NCBI GenBank assembly: GCA_016873095.1
Contig: VGYC01000034.1
Location: 1-47,968, forward strand
Direction: 5' to 3'
Source of the DNA: Planctomycetota bacterium
GTDB lineage: Bacteria; Planctomycetota; Planctomycetia; Gemmatales; Gemmataceae
DNA: 47,968 bases
The notes under the pieces are model-generated. The model was not told the DNA's origin. It did not search any database and saw nothing but the letters and a program-made list of their open reading frames with translations. Each line of letters begins with the position of its first letter. Positions within the stretch are counted from its first letter, which is position 1. Of this stretch, positions 34,185 through 40,846 are shown in pieces. The position numbers and the translations under genes were made by a program.

Positions 34185-36422
34185 ATGGCCGCCAACCCGT
34201 TCCAGCAACAAGCGCGCCTTCGCAAGCTGATCTACACCGCCATCATCGTCGTGCTGTTCACTGCCTCGCTGCTGTACCGCAAGCAGATTGTCGTGCAGCA
34301 GGCCAACGACTTGCAACTTCTGGAGACGTCGCGCGGCGAGGTGGAGTTGACGAGTTCGGCGCTGCGCTTGATCCTGACGGGTTCCCGTGGCCTGGCGGTC
34401 ACCGCCCTGTGGAAAGCCGCGATCGACGAGCAAACCCGCCACAAGTGGAATGAAGTCGAGTTGCTCGTGGGCTCGATCACCAAGCTGCAGCCGTACTTCA
34501 TCACGCCCTGGCTGTTTCAGAGCTGGAACATGTCATTCAACGTGTCCGTTGAATGTGACAAGCCGCGCGACAAGTACTATTACGTCAGCCGCGGCTTGCA
34601 GTTGTTAGCGGAAGGCGAGCGACGCAACCAGGGGTTGCTGGACAAGGAGGGCCGGCCTCGCTTTCCGGGTAATCCCGACATGCGGCATAACCTTGGCTTC
34701 TTCTACAAGCTCAAGATCGGCACCAGTGACGAAAAGAACGCGATGCAGTCGCTTCTCTACATGAGCACGATCGATCCCGTGGAGCGCGACCCGGAGACGC
34801 TGTGGGCGCCGGGAAAACAAGGACGCGACGTGGACCTGAACAAGTTCGCCAAGTTCTGCCGCGACCATCCGCGCTTCGTTCGCCGCCTGAACGACGCACT
34901 TGATTACACGACGCCCAAGGCCATCGTCGGCTTCTTGAAAGACAACCAGACGATTCCGACCCGTTTTTCGGAGAAAGAGCGCCATCTTTCAGGCGCGTCG
35001 AAGTTGCTTGAACGGACCGAGCAGTTTCCAATCCTGCCACCCAAGGTGGCAAGTTCCACGTTGCCCGTGCCGCTGCAAGGCTTCTGGCCGGACCCGGAAT
35101 CCGCCAATCTGACCTCGGAGGTCATGGACGCATTTGTAGTTGCCCGTAGCTGGTTCTCCTACGCCCAGTTGCCATTGCCAGTTCCCGAAGCGAACATCGG
35201 CGCTGTTGAGCCGACCTTTAACCCGCTCAAGGAACGTTTGCCCAAGCACATGACGACGATCATCTTCCGCGGCTACCCAAGCCTTGCCCAGGAGGACATC
35301 GCCGTGCACCTGCAAAAAGAAGGCTGGTTTGACGAGGACGGCTGGGTCATCAGGGACTGGTTTGACTCGTTACCGGATGCCGATGAGTTTCGGGTCGGCG
35401 TGGAGCCGAAGTATCATTCCGGCCCCGCATGGAAAAAAGCGCACGAGCTTTATCGAGACCTCGGCATCAAGAACGGGCTTTATATCACTCCCGAGGCTCG
35501 TGCCGAGCTTCGCAACAGGGCGCTGGCTTACCAGAAACGATTCAGGGTCTCGCCGGGAGGCCGTGACCTTCACCCGGAGTTGCGGGCCGGCGCCATGGCC
35601 GACAGCTACAAGGCGCATCAAAAACTGGCCTGGAACGACCATTACCGCAACCTGACCAACTATGATGCCCACCTTTACGAGAGCGAAACGGAACAGGATT
35701 CGCGTGCCATCCACGCCCGCAAGGGATTTTTCAACGCCAAGCAGCTTGGTCGTGCCGGTGCGATTCCGCAGGCTCTTGCATCCTACGAGGCTGCCATTCC
35801 GGTTTGGCTCGAATTGCTCCTGGATTATCCCCGCTTCCGGCGCGTGCAATCCGTGCAGGAGGACCTCTATGAGGCGGAGTTGAAATACCTCTACTACCTG
35901 CAGCGCGACAAGGCCGCCACGCTGCGAAATGTCAGCATGCTCTTTGCCCAGCTGGGTTGCTGGCCGAATTTGCCGCCATTTGACACGCCATTCGACAGGT
36001 GGCTCAGCGATAGCCAAAAGCTGGCCATCATTCCCATTCGCATGTTCTTCGGCCCGCTGGATCGCGTCGTGCTGTTTGACGTGGACTACATGCTGAGCAA
36101 GTATCCGGTTCCGTCGCAGGAGGAGTCGTACGATGCCGAGTTCAAGCGCGTCGTGCTCACCTGGAGCCAGATGGGCCTGCCGTTTCCGATGTTGGTGTAT
36201 CCCGGCCAGCAAGGCCGGCAGCTAAGTCATGCCGCGATCTGGCCGACCGACGATCCTCGAAGCGCCTGGCTGCCCATCATACCGGTGAGCACGATCGATA
36301 TGGTCCGGCAACGAATGAACCTGCCGTCCCTGTCACCGCGCCGTCCCGGTATCAACATGCCTCCCCCGATCCCACCCGGTTCGCCAAAGATGCCCAACCC
36401 GGGAATGATGAAGCAACCGTAG
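34185..36422 (+). CDS. Large membrane-anchored protein of the ABC exporter operon
   Basis: A 745-residue protein with one N-terminal membrane helix (LIYTAIIVVLFTASLLYRKQ, about 14-33), predicted to place the rest outside the cytoplasm. The body is alpha-helical with TPR-like parts (TALWKAAIDEQTRHKWNEVE near 70; FNAKQLGRAGAIPQALASYE near 510) and a Pro-rich end. I recognise no enzymatic motif. I recall that planctomycete homologues next to ABC-2 genes carry an unhelpful 'IRE (iron responsive element)' label; that is memory, and nothing in this sequence supports an iron link. It is the third gene of the exporter operon, so a partner of the exporter is inferred. Confidence 0.8.
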   Translation: MAANPFQQQARLRKLIYTAIIVVLFTASLLYRKQIVVQQANDLQLLETSRGEVELTSSALRLILTGSRGLAVTALWKAAIDEQTRHKWNEVELLVGSITKLQPYFITPWLFQSWNMSFNVSVECDKPRDKYYYVSRGLQLLAEGERRNQGLLDKEGRPRFPGNPDMRHNLGFFYKLKIGTSDEKNAMQSLLYMSTIDPVERDPETLWAPGKQGRDVDLNKFAKFCRDHPRFVRRLNDALDYTTPKAIVGFLKDNQTIPTRFSEKERHLSGASKLLERTEQFPILPPKVASSTLPVPLQGFWPDPESANLTSEVMDAFVVARSWFSYAQLPLPVPEANIGAVEPTFNPLKERLPKHMTTIIFRGYPSLAQEDIAVHLQKEGWFDEDGWVIRDWFDSLPDADEFRVGVEPKYHSGPAWKKAHELYRDLGIKNGLYITPEARAELRNRALAYQKRFRVSPGGRDLHPELRAGAMADSYKAHQKLAWNDHYRNLTNYDAHLYESETEQDSRAIHARKGFFNAKQLGRAGAIPQALASYEAAIPVWLELLLDYPRFRRVQSVQEDLYEAELKYLYYLQRDKAATLRNVSMLFAQLGCWPNLPPFDTPFDRWLSDSQKLAIIPIRMFFGPLDRVVLFDVDYMLSKYPVPSQEESYDAEFKRVVLTWSQMGLPFPMLVYPGQQGRQLSHAAIWPTDDPRSAWLPIIPVSTIDMVRQRMNLPSLSPRRPGINMPPPIPPGSPKMPNPGMMKQP

Positions 36423-36447
36423 TCGGCAACCCGCTGTCGCAGCCCGT

Positions 36448-37044
36448 TCAGCTCTGCCGTCCGAAGTACTCGCGCAGCTTGCGAACCGCCTTGTATTTTT
36501 CGTCGCTGACACGTTCCGTTCCGAGCGCCAGCTCGCGTGAAATGTCCTGCACCGACCAGCCGTCGAACGTCATGTCGATGATGCGGCGTTGGCGGTCGCT
36601 GAGGAGTTGTTCCGAAGCAAGCTGCACCTCGTCGCGTACTTCGGCCCGAGCCCTGTCGAAGGTGTCGCGGTCGTCATCCACAACGCTGGTGAGCGGCACC
36701 GTACGCTTGCGCTCGCGTGCAACTTGCTTCTTCACGGCATCGATGGCCCGGATCAGTTCGCGACGCTGCTCGCTATCGCGCGCCAGAAGCATTTGCCAGC
36801 CTGTGGCATCGACCGTTGTCAGCAGCCGGCTAAAGACTTCCTGCGTGCACTCGCCCCAGCGATCCGCCGGCAAGCGCGCGTTCCGCCAGCACGCAGTGCA
36901 GTAGCGGGCCACATTGTCGATGGCGGCGGGAGAGATGTCGGCGCCGGCATGGGCCGACGAACTCCCCATTGCCGAGATCGCGGTGCCCAGCACCATGGCC
37001 ATCATGCACGTGCGCCGTCGACGGCCCGCTATCTTTGCGTTCAT
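36448..37044 (-). CDS. Sigma-70-like factor with signal-peptide-like N-terminus
   Basis: A 198-residue ECF-type sigma factor of a planctomycete kind. Region 2 reads ARYCTACWRNARLPADRWGE, then CTQEVFSRLLTTVDATGWQM, and region 4 reads LSDRQRRIIDMTFDGWSVQD, then ISRELALGTERVSDEKYKAV. The start ATG at 37044 is supported by GGAG 9 bases upstream. It yields an odd N-terminus: a basic stretch (KIAGRRRRT), a hydrophobic run (CMMAMVLGTAISAMGSSSA) and AHA, like a Sec signal. ATGs at 37005, 37002 and 36996 would shorten it but have no ribosome binding site. Either the start is later, or the protein is membrane-tethered. No anti-sigma gene is adjacent. Upstream, TATAAT (minus strand, 37096-37101) is a possible -10 box. 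Confidence 0.85.
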   Translation of the reverse strand: MNAKIAGRRRRTCMMAMVLGTAISAMGSSSAHAGADISPAAIDNVARYCTACWRNARLPADRWGECTQEVFSRLLTTVDATGWQMLLARDSEQRRELIRAIDAVKKQVARERKRTVPLTSVVDDDRDTFDRARAEVRDEVQLASEQLLSDRQRRIIDMTFDGWSVQDISRELALGTERVSDEKYKAVRKLREYFGRQS

Positions 37045-37095
37045 TCGGCTAGTCTCCACCCGCTTGCCTCGAATAGGCGAGTCCTGCATGATTCC

Positions 37096-37101
37096 ATTAT
37101 A
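37096..37101 (-). promoter_or_regulatory. Possible -10 box for the sigma-like gene
   Basis: A perfect TATAAT reads on the minus strand about 50 bp upstream of the ATG at 37044. No convincing -35 box is present at the expected distance, so this is tentative. Confidence 0.3.
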
Positions 37102-37343
37102 CATGGGACTTCTCGAGGGCATTTCCTCGCCGAGAATATGTAAAATCCAGATCGCGGGCCAAGATGCACCAGGCAACCCAATTTGCGCACGGTCATGCAA
37201 CTCGCCCAGCCACTCACCGCCAGACCATCCTTTGGAAACGTATAACAACTACGGAGGCGGACGCCAGGTCAGGTGAATCAGGGGTGTGCGGACACTGGGT
37301 CCGGCGGCCCTGAGCGTACGTATCGATTTCTCACGGAGAGGCG

Positions 37344-38207
37344 ATGGCCCGTTTCTTCAGCGACTCGCAGCTCGATGCCATGGCGCGGCACTTCGATCTG
37401 CATGGTTATTTGCGCGTCGAGCACGCCTTGACGGCCGATCAGATTTGCCGCCTTGACCAGGCCGTGGACCGGCATATCCAGGAGTACCCCGACGACTGGA
37501 TGGAGCTGAGTGACTCGTTCCGTGAGGCGATCGACGTCCTCCCACACACGTCTGCATTCGACGAGGTGCTCGAGAGCCCGCTCATGATCGAGATCCTGCG
37601 GACAATCCTGGGTGACAACCTCACCTTCGAGGAATTCGCCATCATGCTTCGCAACCCAACGGCCAACCTCAATGAGATCAAGGGCTGGCATCGCGATATC
37701 GTCCGCGACTACGAACGCCGTCAAGAGATCTTCGCCGTGTCGGTCATGTGGTATCTGACCGATGTGTCGCCGACCGATCACTGTTTCTGCATCGTGCCCG
37801 AGTCGCACAATCGTCTGATCGACCTCAACCCATGCGACGTCGCCAATGACTCCGGCGTCGATCTCATCGGCCCGGCCGGCACGGCCGTGCTGTTCCACGC
37901 CCGGGCCATCCACAACGCCCGCCTCAAAAAAAACAGCACGCAGCGGCGGACCTTGCAGGCCTACTTCTCGAACCGCCTCGACCAGCGTACCAACGAGTGG
38001 ACCAGCATTCCTCCGCGACTTTATCAGAAGTGCGATCCCACCTTACCGCCCTATTTCTATGCGAAGTGGAATGTAACCAACATCCAGGACGGCGTCGGCA
38101 AACGCCCAGCCGATATCGCTCCCGGGCTGCCGATGACCGAAGTCATCAAGGAAGTGCAGCGGCGCGGGAAGTTACAGATGAAGGCTGACGGGCCGACAAG
38201 CGCGTAA
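37344..38207 (+). CDS. Phytanoyl-CoA dioxygenase (PhyH) family protein
   Basis: A 287-residue Fe(II)/2-oxoglutarate-dependent oxygenase of the PhyH family. The metal facial triad is visible as HRD in IKGWHRDIVRDYERR and the distal His in LFHARAIHNARLKKNS, followed by an Arg in QRRTLQAYFSNRLDQR that would bind 2-oxoglutarate. The N-terminal SDSQLDAMARHFDLHGYLRV is the usual family entry helix. It hydroxylates an unknown small molecule in the cytoplasm. GGAGAGG lies about 5 bases before the ATG. It is divergent from the sigma-like gene, with a 299-bp shared upstream region in which I found no other gene. Confidence 0.9.
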   Translation: MARFFSDSQLDAMARHFDLHGYLRVEHALTADQICRLDQAVDRHIQEYPDDWMELSDSFREAIDVLPHTSAFDEVLESPLMIEILRTILGDNLTFEEFAIMLRNPTANLNEIKGWHRDIVRDYERRQEIFAVSVMWYLTDVSPTDHCFCIVPESHNRLIDLNPCDVANDSGVDLIGPAGTAVLFHARAIHNARLKKNSTQRRTLQAYFSNRLDQRTNEWTSIPPRLYQKCDPTLPPYFYAKWNVTNIQDGVGKRPADIAPGLPMTEVIKEVQRRGKLQMKADGPTSA

Positions 38208-38496
38208 AAGCCGTGCCGAATCCGCAGGGCAAGAGCGCTCAAAGTCTGCAACATCGCTCGTTGGTGAGACCGAACAGGATGGGGCGATTGGTTGGTGCCT
38301 GCTTCGTCATCATTCGTTGGCCACGTCTCCTGGGTATGGCTTTTCGCGACTACGGGAATAGTGCTGCGCAAGTGATTGTCCGAGGCATGGCGAAATACCG
38401 AAACATGCTGTATTACTCGACTGGCATCAAATGTGCTTCTGATCCGCCGGTGTTGAAAATGCGCGGCTTCGGCCCGATCTGGTTCAAGGAGTTGCC
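38208..38496. other. Intergenic stretch before the ROK kinase gene
   Basis: No gene is supported. A plus-strand frame (38213-38536) has no ribosome binding site, runs into the next gene and resembles no protein family. No terminator hairpin with a T run was seen after the PhyH gene. Confidence 0.5.
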
Positions 38497-39423
38497 ATGC
38501 GCCGAGCGGATTCCCTGGTTGCCGATGTTCCCCTGACCGTGGCGCCACCCGTGCGAAGGATCGGAGGCGTTCCGGGAAAAAATCCAGACGGGTCGGCATC
38601 TGCAACCAGCGTCGGCGAGATGGAAGACACAGGGCACCCCAAAGAAGGAACACCGTCAGCATCGAAGCCAGAGCAACCTGAGGTGCCGGCCGCACCGGAG
38701 AAAATCCTCGTCATCGACATCGGCGGCACCAAGGTCAAGATGATGATGACGGGTCAGACAGAGCCAATCAAGTTTCCGACCGGACGAGAGTTCACCCCAG
38801 CGCGGCTCGTTGAGTTGGCCAAAAAATACAGTGCCGCGTGGGATTTCGATGTTATTTCCATCGGCTATCCCGGGCTCGTCGGTTCGCTGGGGCCTCGCTC
38901 CGAACCGGGCAATCTCGGTCCCGGCTGGGTTGGCTTCGATTTTGCGGCTGCTTTCGAGAAACCGGTCAAAATGACCAATGAGGCGGCGATGCAGGCGCTG
39001 GGCAGCTATGAGGGTGGGCGCATGCTTTTTCTGGGATTGGGTACGGGCCTTGGCTCGACCTTGATCACGGGACACATGATCATTCCACTCGAACTGGGGC
39101 AGATGATCTACGATCGCTCACGGACCCTTGGCGAGGTCCTGGGCCGCAAGGGCCAGCGGCGACTTGGAAAGAACAAGTGGCAAAAGGCTGTCAACAGGGC
39201 GGTGACAGCACTCATGCATGCGTTTCTCGCCGACTATGTCGTGATCGGTGGCGGCAATGCCAAGAACGTGGAGGAACGCCCTCCGGGCGCCCGGCGTGGA
39301 CATAATCTGACAGCCTTCCGAGGCGGGTTCAGGCTCTGGAGCGTCGAAGACATCTGGATGCTCGCTGCCCCTGGCGAGGACTTTGCTGACCCCGTGCCCC
39401 AGGAAGCGCTGCGATTGCGATAG
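38497..39423 (+). CDS. ROK-family sugar kinase-like protein with N-terminal extension
   Basis: A 308-residue protein whose core (from about residue 69) is a ROK kinase resembling polyphosphate glucokinase. The phosphate loop is ILVIDIGGTKVKMMMTGQ, the catalytic block is VISIGYPGLVGSLGP ... TNEAAMQALGSYEGG, the ATP-site glycine loop is MLFLGLGTGLGSTLITGHM, and DYVVIGGGNAKN lies near the end. The zinc-binding CxCGxxGC motif of classic ROK regulators is absent. The first 68 residues are Pro/Ser-rich and low complexity. The ATG at 38497 is well supported by AAGGAG 6 bases upstream. It phosphorylates a sugar, probably glucose, with ATP or polyphosphate; this is inferred from family. Confidence 0.85.
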   Translation: MRRADSLVADVPLTVAPPVRRIGGVPGKNPDGSASATSVGEMEDTGHPKEGTPSASKPEQPEVPAAPEKILVIDIGGTKVKMMMTGQTEPIKFPTGREFTPARLVELAKKYSAAWDFDVISIGYPGLVGSLGPRSEPGNLGPGWVGFDFAAAFEKPVKMTNEAAMQALGSYEGGRMLFLGLGTGLGSTLITGHMIIPLELGQMIYDRSRTLGEVLGRKGQRRLGKNKWQKAVNRAVTALMHAFLADYVVIGGGNAKNVEERPPGARRGHNLTAFRGGFRLWSVEDIWMLAAPGEDFADPVPQEALRLR

Positions 39424-39555
39424 CTTCTGGAATAATCTTCCTGGCTCACTCGTCGAGCGTCCGGTTCGCGACGGGGCGCGCTGACCTCCGCGCGACTCAA
39501 GCGTATCGATATGATGGTTGCTGGTGAACGACATTGAATAATCACGGAAGCATTT

Positions 39556-39801
39556 GTGTCCACAAACGGGACGAACGACGGTCTACAACCGGTTTCATTC
39601 TCGACGCTGGCGGTATGCGTAGCCGAAGCCCGGCAGCGGACGCTCTATCTTGGTCCTGACCTTCGCGACGATCAATTCCTCGATTCACGTCTGGCCATCG
39701 TCAATTCGCAGATCTGGGAAATCGGTCACCGCGTGCGGTCTGACGAGTGGCAGCGGCGCAAGGTCCAGACAGACTTCCGCGTTTGGGAGGTGCTATCGTG
39801 A
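39556..39801 (+). pseudogene. senA: Remnant of senA (selenoneine synthase), N-terminal DinB part only
   Basis: An 81-codon frame beginning at GTG 39556, with GGAAG about 6 bases upstream. It shows the N-terminal DinB-like start of SenA/EgtB-type enzymes: LAVCVAEARQRTLYLGPDL, then DSRLAIVNSQIWEIGH, where the His corresponds to the first iron ligand. The IVNxxxWEIGH wording matches SenA better than EgtB. After that His the sequence becomes unrelated (RVRSDEWQRRKVQTDF) and stops. The rest of the DinB bundle, the other iron ligands and the FGE-sulfatase-like domain (some 350 residues) are missing, so it cannot make the selenium-carbon bond. Its stop overlaps the senB start (GTGA), so it may survive as a coupling leader. 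A small independent protein is an alternative. Confidence 0.6.
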
Positions 39802-40787
39802 GGATCTGCCTCGTGACGCCGGCAGCCCCGGGTTCGCTCAAGGGCAACCGGGTAACGGCAGAACGCTGGGCCCGATTCTTGTCAGAGCTGGGTCATCACG
39901 TCGAATTGGCAATTGATTATTACGACCAAGAATGCGACCTGCTCCTGGCCATGCACGCGTTCAAGAGCTATCCCGCCATTCGCCGCTTTCGCGATCAACG
40001 TCCTGCCGATCCGGTGATTCTTGCCTTGACCGGGACGGATCTTTATGGCGACATCCGCGAGCGAGGACCGGCAGCCGAAGCGCTGGAACTGGCGACACGG
40101 CTAGTGCTCTTGCAACCGCTTGGCTGTCTAGAGTTACCAGCGCACATGCGCGACAAGGCTCGGGTCATTTACCAGTCGGTCGCGCCGCCGACCAGCACAT
40201 CACCGACTCAAGGTGGTTCTTTCGATATCTGCGTCATGGGCCATCTGCGACCGGTCAAGGATCCGTTTCGCACGGAACAGGCCGCGCGGCTGCTGCCGGA
40301 CTCTTCCCGGGTCAAGGTGTTGCATGTCGGTGCCGCTCTCAGCGCCGACATGGGGACACAGGCGCGGGCCGCAATGGCCTCTAACCGCCGCTACGCATGG
40401 CTGGGAGAGTTGCCTCGGACCGAGGCGCTCCAGTTGCTTTCGCGGTGCCGCCTTCTGGCGTTGACTTCGACCATGGAGGGCGGCGCAAATGTGATCTCGG
40501 AAGCGGTGGCGCTGGACGTGCCAATCGTGTCCTCGCGCATTGCGGGGTCAATCGGCCTGCTAGGAGAGGACTATCCTGGTTATTTCCCGCTCGGTGATAC
40601 GAAAGCTCTGGCTGACCTCTTGTTGCGCGCTGAAACAAACAACGAATTTTACAATCGACTCGCTGACTGCTGCCGGCAGCGTCGTCCACTGTTCGACCCG
40701 GACCGCGAGCGCCAGAGTCTGCAAGACTTGCTGAAGGAGCTGGTTGCAGACGACATGGCCACGGCCTTGGGCCATCCAAAGCTGTAA
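39798..40787 (+). CDS. senB: Selenosugar synthase SenB (TIGR04348-type glycosyltransferase)
   Basis: A 329-residue GT-B-fold protein that matches SenB, the selenoneine pathway enzyme that uses selenophosphate and a UDP-sugar to form a 1-seleno sugar. Matching blocks are VRICLVTPAAPGSLKGNRVT, AERWARFLSELGHHVELA, DLLLAMHAFKSYPAIRRF, VILALTGTDLYGDIRE, KARVIYQSV, ICVMGHLRPVKDPFRTEQAA, VLHVGAALSADM, and LTSTMEGGANVISEAVALDV, then GSIGLLGEDYPGYFPLGD. The start is GTG 39798, with GGGAGG 7 bases upstream and a 4-bp overlap with the senA remnant. The downstream gene is convergent, so no senC (selenophosphate synthetase) follows. Family assignment rests on recall of characteristic motifs. Confidence 0.86.
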   Translation: MRICLVTPAAPGSLKGNRVTAERWARFLSELGHHVELAIDYYDQECDLLLAMHAFKSYPAIRRFRDQRPADPVILALTGTDLYGDIRERGPAAEALELATRLVLLQPLGCLELPAHMRDKARVIYQSVAPPTSTSPTQGGSFDICVMGHLRPVKDPFRTEQAARLLPDSSRVKVLHVGAALSADMGTQARAAMASNRRYAWLGELPRTEALQLLSRCRLLALTSTMEGGANVISEAVALDVPIVSSRIAGSIGLLGEDYPGYFPLGDTKALADLLLRAETNNEFYNRLADCCRQRRPLFDPDRERQSLQDLLKELVADDMATALGHPKL

Positions 40788-40846
40788 CAACATGCCCACA
40801 AAGTGCCGTGCGCACAGGGCGTGAATTTCAGGTCAGCGAAGGCTCA

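Noticed and set aside
38213-38536. A 107-residue plus-strand frame before the ROK kinase
   Set aside because: It has no ribosome binding site, overlaps the well-started kinase gene and resembles nothing known.
39556-39801. A complete EgtB/SenA enzyme
   Set aside because: Only the first part of the DinB domain is present; the frame ends at senB, with no room for the rest.
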